Shown here piece by piece: positions 7,428 to 15,132 of a stretch of DNA of 54,647 nt. The translations under genes were made by a program, and so were the position numbers. The DNA is from a virus: positions 1 through 54,647 of IMG/VR virus record IMGVR_UViG_3300048589_001642. One strand, given 5' to 3'. The notes beneath the pieces are model-generated. The model had not been told where the DNA came from, searched no databases, and worked only from the letters and a program-made list of their open reading frames with translations. How positions within the stretch are numbered: position 1 is the first letter of the stretch; each line of letters starts with the position of its first letter.

Positions 7428-7625
7428 CTACGCCCCGCGACGACGCGACGTGCTGGCGGCGCGCGGCGTGCGCGGTGCGCCGTGGCGCGCGTTGAGGTAG
7501 GCCAGCACGCGAGCCCGCGCGTCGTCGGGGAGCGAGGAGAGCCGCTCGTTCGTCTCGGTGAGCGCCGCCATCTCGGAATCGAAGGCGTCGACGGGCGTGT
7601 GCTGCTCGGGGGTCATGGTGTCCAT
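7428..7625 (-). CDS. Small helical protein
   Basis: 65 residues (MDTMTPEQHTPVDAF, with helix MAALTETNERLSSLPDDARARVLAYLNARH). The start at 7625 is supported by GGAGAT about 6 bases upstream. The C-terminal tail is short and basic. No known family. Confidence 0.6.
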   Translation of the reverse strand: MDTMTPEQHTPVDAFDSEMAALTETNERLSSLPDDARARVLAYLNARHGAPRTPRAASTSRRRGA

Positions 7626-7694
7626 GTGGATCTCCTTCGTCGTGTCGGTCGATGGTCGCATCGGTACTCGGTCGTTCTCGCTTCGCCAGAGTCG

Positions 7695-8042
7695 CTAGTC
7701 GGCGTCACCTCCCGGGCCGATGACGCGCACGTCGGCGTCGATGATCTCGCCCGTCTCCGGATGCCACGCACGCGCCGGCCGGTCGCCGGTCACGCGCACC
7801 TCGACGACGACGTGCTGCGGTCGCTCGCGGATGTACTCCGTTCGCGGCGTCGGCGGAACGAACGAGCGCGACGGCTCCGACGGGTGCGAGTGCTCGACCT
7901 CGATCGCCACGAAGACGATCGTGAGCACCACCCACACGCCGAGCGCAACGCGCAGGGAGATCCCCGGAGGGACGACGACGAACGCAGCGGAGATCGCGCC
8001 CGCGACTGCGGCGGCCGCCTTGATCGGCGGGTCGCCCGTCAC
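7695..8042 (-). CDS. Small membrane protein with two helices
   Basis: 115 residues. Hydrophobic segments at about 8-24 (AAAAVAGAISAAFVVVP) and 31-50 (RVALGVWVVLTIVFVAIEV) precede a polar tail with strand-rich sequence (HVVVEVRVTGDRPARAW). The GTG at 8042 overlaps the previous stop (GTGA). It may be a membrane-associated accessory or exclusion protein; this is a guess from topology. Confidence 0.6.
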   Translation of the reverse strand: MTGDPPIKAAAAVAGAISAAFVVVPPGISLRVALGVWVVLTIVFVAIEVEHSHPSEPSRSFVPPTPRTEYIRERPQHVVVEVRVTGDRPARAWHPETGEIIDADVRVIGPGGDAD

Positions 8043-8377
8043 GACGCACGCCCGAGCGCGTCGCGCGTCGTCGCGTAGGCGTCGTGCGCGCCGAGGTCGA
8101 AGCGCTCCGACCATGCGACGACGACGAGCGGTGCGTCGACCTCCAGGTGCAGGAGCCGAGTGCCGCGACGCCACACGCGCAGACGAGTACCGGAGAACTC
8201 CGGCTCGAGCGAGCGCGGTGCGCCGTCGGCGATCGACGCGCAGATCGGGCAGAACCACGGATTGAGCCGCACGCCGGCGAGCAGGTCGTCGAGCGGCGCG
8301 AGCGCGAGCCGCGCGCGAGCGTCGTTGACGAAACGCAGGACGGCGGCGACGTGTAGGTCAACGGGGGTGGCGAGCAC
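8039..8377 (-). CDS. Hypothetical protein, first main gene of the 8.4 kb unit
   Basis: 112 residues from the GTG at 8377 (MLATPVDLHVAAVLRF). It holds one CPIC pair near residue 43 and a strand-rich second half (LEVDAPLVVVAWSERF). The conserved leader at 8409-8423 serves an ATG at 8405 in another frame, which stops after 15 codons, so the GTG may be reached by coupling from that short frame. A start error or a one-base indel is also possible. Confidence 0.55.
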   Translation of the reverse strand: MLATPVDLHVAAVLRFVNDARARLALAPLDDLLAGVRLNPWFCPICASIADGAPRSLEPEFSGTRLRVWRRGTRLLHLEVDAPLVVVAWSERFDLGAHDAYATTRDALGRAS

Positions 8378-8405
8378 AGCCGCGCCCCGGATTCATGTTC
8401 GTCAT
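8358..8405 (-). CDS. 15-codon upstream frame after the conserved leader
   Basis: ATG at 8405 lies 3 bases from the conserved AGGAACCC leader and encodes MTNMNPGRGCARHPR before a TGA. It overlaps the GTG of the next gene by 20 bases. It may be a coupling leader peptide or the displaced 5' end of that gene. Confidence 0.4.
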   Translation of the reverse strand: MTNMNPGRGCARHPR

Positions 8406-8408
8406 CGA

Positions 8409-8517
8409 GGGTTCCTCTTCCTCACGTTGACGACGGAACGTGTGTTCCGAATGTGTGCGCCGAGGCTACTGCCCGTCGCGGCGCGATGTCAACCTATCGC
8501 GCGACCTCTTGACTTCC
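8409..8517 (-). promoter_or_regulatory. Promoter, palindromic operator and leader of the 8.4 kb unit
   Basis: Reading left: -35 TTGACA (8492-8487), 18-bp spacer, -10 TAGCCT (8468-8463). The perfect 6-4-6 palindrome CGGAACGTGTGTTCCG lies at 8434-8449, just after the expected start point, and the leader GAGGAAGAGGAACCC at 8423-8409. The upstream box 8502-8517 (CGACCTCTTGACTTCC) is nearly the same as 2277-2292. Confidence 0.75.
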
Positions 8518-8525
8518 GACATACA

Positions 8526-8580
8526 GAGGGACCGGCGGGGAGGAACCCAACGCTCGCGCGTGAGGACCCGCCGGTCCCTC
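8526..8580 (-). terminator. Long hairpin after the lysis genes
   Basis: GAGGGACCGGCGGG (8526-8539) and its exact complement (8567-8580) enclose 27 bases. It lies just after the holin-like gene and before the next promoter, so it probably ends the late transcript. No T-run follows. Confidence 0.65.
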
Positions 8581-8610
8581 GATCACTCTAACCCGAGATC
8601 GGGCGTCGCG

Positions 8611-8916
8611 TCACTCCGCGGGGGGGACGCGCTCCTCGATCGTCTGCTCGATGCCGACCCCGTCGAGCGCCGGCGGGCTCGCGGCGTTGCGGACCATGTA
8701 TCCGAACGGGACCGAGAGCAGGAGGCCGGTCGACCCGACGAGCACGGCGACGATTCCGGCGCCCGATGCGTCCGGGATCCCCTCCGCGCCGACGGTCAGG
8801 AGACCCTCGCGCAGTCCGTCCCACAGAACGAGGAGGAGGGTCCAGAGGATGGTGCTCGCCGCCTGACCGAGTGCGGACGCGGTCAGCTTCGGATCTACTG
8901 CGAGGTTCGTGTTCAC
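8611..8916 (-). CDS. Holin-like membrane protein
   Basis: 101 residues with hydrophobic segments at about 15-35 (ALGQAASTILWTLLLVLW) and 52-75 (GAGIVAVLVGSTGLLLSV) and a charged tail (EQTIEERVPPAE). The size, topology and place 15 bases after the endolysin gene fit a holin, which forms lesions in the membrane and sets lysis time. The start is the ATG at 8916. Confidence 0.7.
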   Translation of the reverse strand: MNTNLAVDPKLTASALGQAASTILWTLLLVLWDGLREGLLTVGAEGIPDASGAGIVAVLVGSTGLLLSVPFGYMVRNAASPPALDGVGIEQTIEERVPPAE

Positions 8917-8931
8917 GTCGTCGTGTCTCCC

Positions 8932-9786
8932 TTATCGGTTGGCGAGGACCCACGGCCAGAGCACGGGGCCCGGGCATGAGGTCGAGGTCCACTCGAGGTG
9001 CCCGGTGCGTCGGCCCCATCGCTCATGCGTCCGCAACGCGACGAGCGTCGCGTACTGCTCGGGCGTCGGCGTCGGCGAGTCGGTGCCCGCGAGGATCAGC
9101 ACGCCGGGGTAGCCGTTGGCCGTGTTGTTGCCCGAGTGCGCGCCGCGCACGTTGCGCCCGCGGCCGACGAGGACCGTGCAGAGACCGCCGCGCGCGGAGT
9201 CGCGCAGGATGATCCAGTTGTATCCGATGTCGCTCCAGTCGAGCCGGTCGTGGTGGTAGTGCGCGAACGAGAGCGTCTGCGCGATGCCCGCCTCGAGTCC
9301 GATCGCCGCGCGGCCGGGGCCGAACCAGTGGACGACGTGCGGAACCCCGGGGGCGTGGATCGCGGGCGTGACCGCGCGCGGCGCGAAGTCGCACCAGTCG
9401 TTGCGCTCGATGATCCGGAGCGCTCCGCCCGAGGGGGGCCGCTCGGTCGCCGCGATCTCCGCGAGCCTCTGCTGATAGCGGTCCGCCGCCTTCGCGCGCT
9501 CCAGGTCGCCGCGCCGGGCGACCCAATCGCCGGGCACCTTGCGGAAGCCGAGGAGGACGAGCAGCTCGTCGGCGACGATCGCGCCGGCGATGTGCGGGGC
9601 CCCCGCGCGCTCCTGCCATGTCGAGACGGCGAGCGAGGTCCGCGCGCCGTAGGTCCCGTCCTGCTCGATCCCGTAGCCGCGCAGTCGGTGCTGCACGTCA
9701 GCGACGAGCGCCGCGTTGCCGTCGCTCGACGCGCGCCCCATGCGCGGCGTCGTGAGCTTGAGCGTGACGATCCTCGGTCGGCTCAT
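8932..9786 (-). CDS. Endolysin: N-acetylmuramoyl-L-alanine amidase (PGRP type)
   Basis: 284 residues. Residues 24-60 resemble a peptidoglycan-binding repeat (ALVADVQHRLRGYGI, then TYGARTSLAVSTWQ). Residues 120-284 form an amidase_2/PGRP domain with probable zinc ligands H153 (HVVHWFG), H263 (GHLEW) and C271 (STSCPG), plus DIGYNWII and GAHSGNN. It cleaves the bond between muramic acid and the stem peptide. The ATG at 9786 follows a GAGAGGAACCC site like the phage leader. It has no signal peptide, so export needs the holin. Confidence 0.85.
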   Translation of the reverse strand: MSRPRIVTLKLTTPRMGRASSDGNAALVADVQHRLRGYGIEQDGTYGARTSLAVSTWQERAGAPHIAGAIVADELLVLLGFRKVPGDWVARRGDLERAKAADRYQQRLAEIAATERPPSGGALRIIERNDWCDFAPRAVTPAIHAPGVPHVVHWFGPGRAAIGLEAGIAQTLSFAHYHHDRLDWSDIGYNWIILRDSARGGLCTVLVGRGRNVRGAHSGNNTANGYPGVLILAGTDSPTPTPEQYATLVALRTHERWGRRTGHLEWTSTSCPGPVLWPWVLANR

Positions 9787-9971
9787 GGGTTCCTCTCCCC
9801 TTCCACGGGTGGGCATTGCGGCGAGAGCGCGAGCGCGGCCTCGATCACCTCGACGGTCGCCTCGACGATCTGCGCGTCACCCGGCAGGCCGCGCGTGCTG
9901 ACGACGACGCGCACGTTCCCGAAGTAGTTCGCGAGCGAGCACGCGAGCGTGTCGATGTCGGTGATCGGCAC
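9783..9971 (-). pseudogene. 3' part of a lysis-region gene split by a duplication
   Basis: 62 codons from a GTG at 9971 (MPITDIDTLACSLANYFG) to a stop overlapping the endolysin ATG. The segment before it (9845-10180) carries the same ITDIDTLAC sequence and would read straight into this frame if the 29-bp tandem duplication at 9939-9996 were single. The joined product would be about 125 residues. The fragment may still be translated by coupling. Confidence 0.6.
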
Positions 9972-10180
9972 GCGAGCGTGTCGATGTCGGTGATCCGCTC
10001 GCGTCGGTCCTCCGCCTGCGCGGCGAAGACGCGCTCGAGGGCGTCGCGGTCGGCAGTCGCGTCGCCGACGATGTCCTGTATCCGGATGAAGCCGAAGACC
10101 ATCCCGGCCGCGAGGAGGACGTAGGCGATGACGAGACCGTGCCGCCGCGAGAACCGCGCGACGTGTCGGTGCGGGCTCAC
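9845..10180 (-). pseudogene. 5' part of the split lysis-region gene (membrane anchor)
   Basis: From the GTG at 10180: a basic N terminus, one membrane helix at about residues 16-33 (LVIAYVLLAAGMVFGF), and a charged helix (ADRDALERVFAAQAEDRRERITDIDTLA). After the duplicated segment the frame becomes Ser/Arg/Thr-rich nonsense until 9845. A single-pass protein with a helical outer domain next to the holin and endolysin resembles a spanin-like or lysis regulator, but no family was recognised. Confidence 0.6.
9939..9996. repeat. 29-bp perfect tandem duplication
   Basis: The unit beginning gcacgcgagcgtgtcgatgt at 9939 repeats at 9968 (28 of 28 compared bases identical). Because 29 is not a multiple of 3, it shifts the frame of the host gene. 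Confidence 0.85.
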
Positions 10181-10257
10181 GAGAAGCGGACCGCGATCGC
10201 CGCGACGACGATCGACCACGCGATGACGTAGCCGACCGTGAGCGGGTAGGCGCTCAC
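10177..10257 (-). CDS. 26-residue single-helix membrane peptide
   Basis: MSAYPLTVGYVIAWSIVVAAIAVRFS: almost entirely one transmembrane helix. The GTG at 10257 overlaps the upstream stop and its own stop overlaps the next start (both GTGA), so it is fitted exactly into the lysis operon. It may be a small holin partner or pinholin-like peptide. Confidence 0.5.
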   Translation of the reverse strand: MSAYPLTVGYVIAWSIVVAAIAVRFS

Positions 10258-10499
10258 GACTTGCGCGAGTCCGCGCGGGCGACGAGAGGGAACCCGAGAA
10301 GAGCGAGGGCCGCCGCCACGAGGGCCGGGTCCGACGTCTCGGCGACGAGCGTCTCGTTCACGAGGATCATCGCGGCGAGCAGAAGAGAGGTCAGGTCGCG
10401 GACCGCCGGCAACGATGGCGGCCAGGTCAACCGGCCCGCGCCTTCCGTGCCGTGACCACTCTGCGGGGGTCCGATCCGTCCGTTCTCCGATCCGTCCAC
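10254..10499 (-). CDS. Two-helix membrane protein, possible second holin
   Basis: 81 residues. A polar N-terminal 30 residues precedes helices at about 36-53 (LTSLLLAAMILVNETLVA) and 57-74 (DPALVAAALALLGFPLVA) and a short basic tail. The start GTG at 10499 follows a GGGGGG-rich stretch. With the gene at 8611 this gives two holin-like proteins, a known arrangement in which one may act as antiholin. Confidence 0.55.
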   Translation of the reverse strand: MDGSENGRIGPPQSGHGTEGAGRLTWPPSLPAVRDLTSLLLAAMILVNETLVAETSDPALVAAALALLGFPLVARADSRKS

Positions 10500-10537
10500 G
10501 AGTCAAGGCATCCCCCCGCCCTGCACCGGGCGATCAA

Positions 10538-10789
10538 TCAGGTGGACAGGTCGCCTTCGCCGGAGCCGCTGCCCGACGCCGTGACATCGGGCGTCTGCGC
10601 CTGCGAGCTCGCGGTCGTATCCGGCGCGCGGCGCACGGGCGGACGGCGCTTGGGCGCGAGATCCTCGAGCCATCCCGACCGGATCGCGGCGCGCACTCCG
10701 CGCGAGTCCTCGACGTCGGCGACCTCGCCGGCGCGGAGGCCGCAGACGTTGATGTTCGCTCGAACGCGCATCGTCGCTCCTTCGCTCAT
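10538..10789 (-). CDS. Small tail-region protein with Gly-Ser-Glu tail
   Basis: 83 residues. Residues 7-45 (MRVRANINVCGLRAGEVADVE, then RAAIRSGWLEDL) look like a short beta domain. The rest is disordered and ends SGSGSGEGDLST, similar to linkers in the large tail protein at 12776. The ATG at 10789 overlaps the previous stop (ATGA); a second ATG lies at 10771. Function unknown. Confidence 0.6.
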   Translation of the reverse strand: MSEGATMRVRANINVCGLRAGEVADVEDSRGVRAAIRSGWLEDLAPKRRPPVRRAPDTTASSQAQTPDVTASGSGSGEGDLST

Positions 10790-11475
10790 GTGATCGGGCC
10801 GCAGTAGCGCAGGCTGAGGAACGCCTGCTCGACGAGGCGGCTCACCGAGCCGGCCGACTGCTGGAAGGCGAGCAGCTCGACGAAGCCGCCGGCGGCGAGG
10901 TAGTAGTCGCGGCTGCACGAGAGCCAGAGCGGCGCCGAGAGGGAACCGTCGGGCGTGCGCGTGAGCGCCTCGGCCGTACCGCCGATGAGGAGGTCCGTCC
11001 CGTTGCCGCGTATCGCGATCTGCCGCAGCTCGGCGCCGGTCCAGGCTGCGTCGCCCCAGACCGCGCCCGCGACGACGTGATACACGCCCGCGACCGGAGC
11101 GGCGAGGCGCTGGCCCGCCGTCCTCATGCTGTCGGTGTCCCACGGGACCGAGGCGTCGAACTCGAGGACGGTGAAGGTGTTGTGCGGGATGCTCTCGTTG
11201 ACCATCCGACCGGCGGCCATCGGGGGGGCGAGCGCGATCGGGCTGCCGCCCGTCCCGTCGCCGGAGATCCCGTCGCCGCTGTTGACGCCTTCGGCGATCT
11301 CGACGCCGACGAAGAGACCGTCGTCGCGGCACTCGAGGGAGTTGCCGACGTCGTCCGAGAGCGCCGGCGAGAGGAGGTAGGGGTTGTTCGTCTGCCCCGT
11401 CCCCGTGACGGTCAGGCAGTCGGTCCCCTCGATGAGGCACCGACAGACCTCGCCGCAGCCGCCACACCTCGGCAT
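10786..11475 (-). CDS. Minor tail or receptor-binding protein, C1q-like end
   Basis: 229 residues. The N-terminal part is Cys-rich (MPRCGGCGEVCRCLIEGTDC) and may bind metal. From about residue 90 the sequence has the strands typical of a trimeric C1q-like knob: VLEFDASVPWDT, VAGVYHVVAGAVWG, then SAPLWLSCSRDYYLAAGGFVELLAF and AFLSLRYCGP. Such knobs sit at the tip of tail fibres and can bind the host surface. It is downstream of the tail tip genes, fitting that role. Confidence 0.6.
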   Translation of the reverse strand: MPRCGGCGEVCRCLIEGTDCLTVTGTGQTNNPYLLSPALSDDVGNSLECRDDGLFVGVEIAEGVNSGDGISGDGTGGSPIALAPPMAAGRMVNESIPHNTFTVLEFDASVPWDTDSMRTAGQRLAAPVAGVYHVVAGAVWGDAAWTGAELRQIAIRGNGTDLLIGGTAEALTRTPDGSLSAPLWLSCSRDYYLAAGGFVELLAFQQSAGSVSRLVEQAFLSLRYCGPIT

Positions 11476-11478
11476 CCG

Positions 11479-11694
11479 TCAGTCCGCCATGACGAGCGTC
11501 GTCGCGTTGTCGGAGAGCCGCCGGACCTGGAGGTCGCCCGAGGTCTCGTCGACCTCCAGGGCGAAGCCGCCGATACGGAGCGAGCCGACGCCGACGCGGC
11601 CGGAGAGGAATGCGCGCGACTCGATGCGGCGCACGCGGTCGTCGAGCGACCTCAGCATGTCCGCCTCATCGACGACTGATCCACGGGAAGCCAC
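11479..11694 (-). CDS. Small tail-region protein
   Basis: 71 residues from the GTG at 11694. It has a helix (ADMLRSLDDRVRRIESRAF) followed by strands (VGSLRIGGFALEVDETSGDLQVRRL), like the trimer-forming start of a tail spike. An ATG at 11658 with GAGGCGG upstream is an alternative start. No family recognised. Confidence 0.55.
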   Translation of the reverse strand: MASRGSVVDEADMLRSLDDRVRRIESRAFLSGRVGVGSLRIGGFALEVDETSGDLQVRRLSDNATTLVMAD

Positions 11695-11719
11695 GAGGCT
11701 GAGGGTATCAACTCGTCGC

Positions 11720-12775
11720 CTAACCCGTTGCGACCGCGCCGAGCGGCTCGAGGTCGATATCGACCGACTCGACGACCCCTCCCCCGCCCTCGCGCGCAAC
11801 GGCGACCTTGACGGCGTTGAGGCGCTGCGTCGTGCGGACGGGGAGGCACGTCTCCGAGAGCGCGACCTTCACGCGCGCGCCCGGGACGAGCTGCGCCATA
11901 GTCACGGGCGCCTCGGGCGTGAGCCGGCCGCCGCGGATGATCGAGACCGAGGTGCGCGAGCGCGCGAGCCGGGTCGCGGCCGCCTCGTCGGCCGAGCCGA
12001 TGTCGAGGATCGAGTCCTCGGATGCGACGGCCTCGAGCAGGCCCTCGGGTCCGGGCGTCGCGCTCGCCTCGCCGACGACCTCGTCTCCCTCCGCCCCGCC
12101 GCCGGAGCCCGAGACGATCCAGCGATTCGCGCGCGCGAGGCCGTCGCGCTCGACGTCGGGCGCATCGACGAAGTGCGTGTCGATGAGCGTGCCGATCGGC
12201 GGCGTGTCGATCTCGTCCGGCCCGACGTAGTGCGTACGGTGGACGACGGTCCAGTCCAGGCCGGTCCGCCCGAGCTCGCGCAGCTCGTCGCCGGCGAGGC
12301 GGTGCTGCTCTGCGAGCACCTCCCGGTCCCCCTCGACCGCGCCCGCCGTAACCGAGAGCGCGTAGTCGGGGACCGGGTCGGGCGCCATCGCGTCATTCCA
12401 GAACGACTGATAGATCGCCGTGAGGTCTTCGGCGACGTGGAAGTGGTCGTCGTGGACGAGGCGCCGGTCGAGCCAGGCCGACAGGTCCCGCGCCTCAATG
12501 ATGAGCCCCTCGCCGCGCGTCGCCCGGATGCCGACGATCGGCCCGCTCCAGACCGGACCCTCGCCGAGCCGGATGATCAAGACCTGATGCGACCACGCGC
12601 CGATGTCGTCGTCGAGGAGATCGCGGCAGCATCCCCCGCCGGCGCGGATCGTCGCCGCCGACGTGTCGTCGAGCGTCCGGCCGTACTCGAACGATGCCCA
12701 GGGGATGTCGAAGAGGCCGCGGGCGAGGGTCGCCCGGGTGTGGACGAGGATCCGGTAGTCGCCGCAGCCGAGCAT
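11720..12775 (-). CDS. Tail hub-type minor tail protein (Gp37-like)
   Basis: 351 residues. The opening GDYRILVHTRATLARGLFDIPWASFEYGRTLDDTS and the later EGLIIEARDLSAWLDRRLV and LTPEAPVTMAQLVPGARVKVAL segments match the Gp37-like proteins that follow the distal tail protein in siphoviruses of Gram-positive hosts. These form the tail hub that the tape measure contacts. The ATG at 12775 directly abuts the previous TAG. Identification rests on pattern and gene order. Confidence 0.7.
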   Translation of the reverse strand: MLGCGDYRILVHTRATLARGLFDIPWASFEYGRTLDDTSAATIRAGGGCCRDLLDDDIGAWSHQVLIIRLGEGPVWSGPIVGIRATRGEGLIIEARDLSAWLDRRLVHDDHFHVAEDLTAIYQSFWNDAMAPDPVPDYALSVTAGAVEGDREVLAEQHRLAGDELRELGRTGLDWTVVHRTHYVGPDEIDTPPIGTLIDTHFVDAPDVERDGLARANRWIVSGSGGGAEGDEVVGEASATPGPEGLLEAVASEDSILDIGSADEAAATRLARSRTSVSIIRGGRLTPEAPVTMAQLVPGARVKVALSETCLPVRTTQRLNAVKVAVAREGGGGVVESVDIDLEPLGAVATG

Positions 12776-15106
12776 CTAGGCGAGAAACCGCTGCTGCGTC
12801 TGGATCTCGACGGCCATGACCGCCTCGTCTCCCCCGTCGTGTGAGACGACGACGCAGGTCGGCAGGCAGCCGGTCGACTCGGGCCACTCGTAGGAGTCGC
12901 CCGATCCGAGTACGACGTAGGGCAGGGCGTCGCGTTCCTCCTCGCCCGGCTCGCGGATTGTGAGGCGACGCCGGGCGCCGTCGAGGACGACCGTCGAGTC
13001 CGACGGGACGTCGGCGAGCTCCAGGCGATAGCAGGGCGGGCTCTCGCGGGCGGTGTCGCAGTCCTCGCCGGGCAGGAGGGTCCATCCCTCGATGACGAAG
13101 TCCCGGTCCTTCGGATCGCTCCCGGTCTCGATCGTGACGATGAGGCCGACGATGCCGAATGGGGTCGGGGGGTCGAAGCCCGCGATCCACTCCGCCGACT
13201 CGCCCGAGGTGGTCGGCTCGGTCGGGCCGAGCGTGCGCGGGAGGACGACGACCGGGCACTCGTAGAGCCAGGGGTCGGCGGCGACCATCTTCCAGGTGAC
13301 GTCGAGGTAGTCGCATCCCTGCCGGCCGACCGAGTCGGCGACGCGCGTCGGGCCCTCGATGAGGCCGACGTCATAGAGGGTCTTGAGGCCGACGTCCGAG
13401 AGCGGCGGCTCCAGGCCGGGCGGGCAGGTCGTCCGCACCTCCAGGGCATAGGAGCCGCAGTCGTCGCAGGGGTCGTTCGCGAGGGTGTGCGAGAGCCAGC
13501 GGCGGCCGTAGTCGAGGCCGGCGCAGGTCGTCGCGACGAGGGTCGCCTCGACGCTGATCTCGCGGACCGACTGGCGCTGCACGCCGAGGAAGCCGCCGCC
13601 GGGGGCCGCGCCCCGGTCGGTGACCGATCGCGAGACGACCGAGTCGAGGCCGGTGAGATCGGTCACCATCACGCCGAGGAACTCCGCGCTCTCGGGGACC
13701 TCGGCGCGATACCAGGGAGCGGGGTCACCGGAGGTCGGCCCGATCGGCGCGTCGGGGCGCAGGTAGTCGACCGCGTTGCCGTTGCCGTCGGTGAAGAGGA
13801 CTGGGCACGGACAGCAGTCCGTGATCTTCACGTTCCAGCGCGGCGAGACGCCGGGGACGCCGGCGGCCGGGTCGTAAACCTCCTCGGGATTGCCGGTCAC
13901 CCGAAGAGGGACCTGGTCGACGACCTCGTGCCCGTCGCCGTCGTCCCAGATGATCCAGTACGTCCCGAGGGCGGTCGGGGCGGTGATCGTGGCGACGTAG
14001 ATCCCCTCGCCCTCCTCGACAATGCCGGAGGTCTGGCGCGGGACGAACGTCGCGCCGAGGCCGTCGTCCACGCGCACGCCGAGGACGCCGAGGATCCCCG
14101 GCGGGAAGTAGGTCCCGGTCCCGCCCTGGAGGGTCGCCTCGAAGGACGACCCCGGAGCGACGACGCCCGGCAGACAGGGCTGCGGATTGCCCGGCGAGGT
14201 CCGGCCGCGGGCGAGGTACGACATGACCCGCGCGTCGTTGGCGATCTCCTGCCCGCCGAAGACGAGCCAGCCGAGGGGCCCGGAGTCGCCGCAGTCGATC
14301 CGGCCCTCGGTGGTGCCGAAGTCCATCACGGTCTCGTCGTCGCCCTCGGAGGAGAATCCGAGGATGGCCGGGACGAAGTCGAGGGCGGCCTCGGTCTCGT
14401 CGTCGCCGATCGACTCGAACTCGATCGTCTCCTCGTCGCCGCCCTCTCCGGAGCCGCTGCCCTCTCCCGAGCCCGACCCGGAGCCGCTACCGGAGCCGGA
14501 GCCCTCCTCCTCGAGCGCGCGGTACTCGACGAGATCGACGACGAGCGCGCCGCCGTTGCTCTCGATCGCGATAGACCCGGCCCCCGGCGCGGTGATCGTC
14601 TGATCCGTCCCGAGCTGCGTGAAGGTCCCCGACGCCGTGATGTCGGTCCATGCCGAGATCGTCGTCCCGTCGATGCGGATGCCGAGGAGCATCCCGTCGG
14701 CGCCTTCGAGGTTCGTATCGACTACTGCCGTCTGGAGCGCCGTGTTGATGAGCTGACGCAGGCGCCAGCGGTCGGCGACTCCCGCCTGCCGCGCGAAGTC
14801 GAGGGTCCATGAGTCGGCCCCCGCGCCGGGCTGCTGCCCGGCGACGTGGAAGAAGAGCCGACGGGTGTCGGCTATCAGGGTCGGAACTCGGAGGACGTAG
14901 TCGCCGTCGCCGAAGGTCGCGACCGTGTGAGCGTCGCGATAGTTGCCCTCCGACCCGTGCGTGACGTTCCCCGAGGTGACCTGGAGGTCGCCGTTGCCCG
15001 CGATGAAGGGCCCGTCCCATGCGGCGTCATCCCGGAGGTTGCCGTTCGCGTAGGCGTCGAAGTCGTAGACCGCGAGCAGCGGTCCGGTTCCGAATGGGAC
15101 GGGCAT
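12776..15106 (-). CDS. Large minor tail protein with lectin-like N domain
   Basis: 776 residues. Residues 10-195 look like a concanavalin/LamG-type jelly roll (VYDFDAYANGNLRDDAAWDG, then ISAWTDITASGTFTQLG), which often binds sugars. A Gly-Ser-Glu linker follows (about 203-225). The middle holds an Ig-like domain (APGSSFEATLQGGTGTYFP to YWIIWDDGDGHEV). The C-terminal 300 residues, with many cysteines (TTCAGLDYGRRWLSHTL, DPCDDCGSYALEV), resemble distal tail proteins of actinophages. It therefore probably combines tail-tip structure and carbohydrate binding. Confidence 0.65.
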   Translation of the reverse strand: MPVPFGTGPLLAVYDFDAYANGNLRDDAAWDGPFIAGNGDLQVTSGNVTHGSEGNYRDAHTVATFGDGDYVLRVPTLIADTRRLFFHVAGQQPGAGADSWTLDFARQAGVADRWRLRQLINTALQTAVVDTNLEGADGMLLGIRIDGTTISAWTDITASGTFTQLGTDQTITAPGAGSIAIESNGGALVVDLVEYRALEEEGSGSGSGSGSGSGEGSGSGEGGDEETIEFESIGDDETEAALDFVPAILGFSSEGDDETVMDFGTTEGRIDCGDSGPLGWLVFGGQEIANDARVMSYLARGRTSPGNPQPCLPGVVAPGSSFEATLQGGTGTYFPPGILGVLGVRVDDGLGATFVPRQTSGIVEEGEGIYVATITAPTALGTYWIIWDDGDGHEVVDQVPLRVTGNPEEVYDPAAGVPGVSPRWNVKITDCCPCPVLFTDGNGNAVDYLRPDAPIGPTSGDPAPWYRAEVPESAEFLGVMVTDLTGLDSVVSRSVTDRGAAPGGGFLGVQRQSVREISVEATLVATTCAGLDYGRRWLSHTLANDPCDDCGSYALEVRTTCPPGLEPPLSDVGLKTLYDVGLIEGPTRVADSVGRQGCDYLDVTWKMVAADPWLYECPVVVLPRTLGPTEPTTSGESAEWIAGFDPPTPFGIVGLIVTIETGSDPKDRDFVIEGWTLLPGEDCDTARESPPCYRLELADVPSDSTVVLDGARRRLTIREPGEEERDALPYVVLGSGDSYEWPESTGCLPTCVVVSHDGGDEAVMAVEIQTQQRFLA

Positions 15107-15132
15107 GGTCGGCCTCTACTCCTCGTCCGCCG

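Noticed and set aside
8509-8538. Plus-strand TTGACT as a divergent promoter at 8.5 kb
   Set aside because: No -10 box at 16-19 bp and no plus-strand gene follows; the segment is better explained as an upstream element shared with the ERF promoter.
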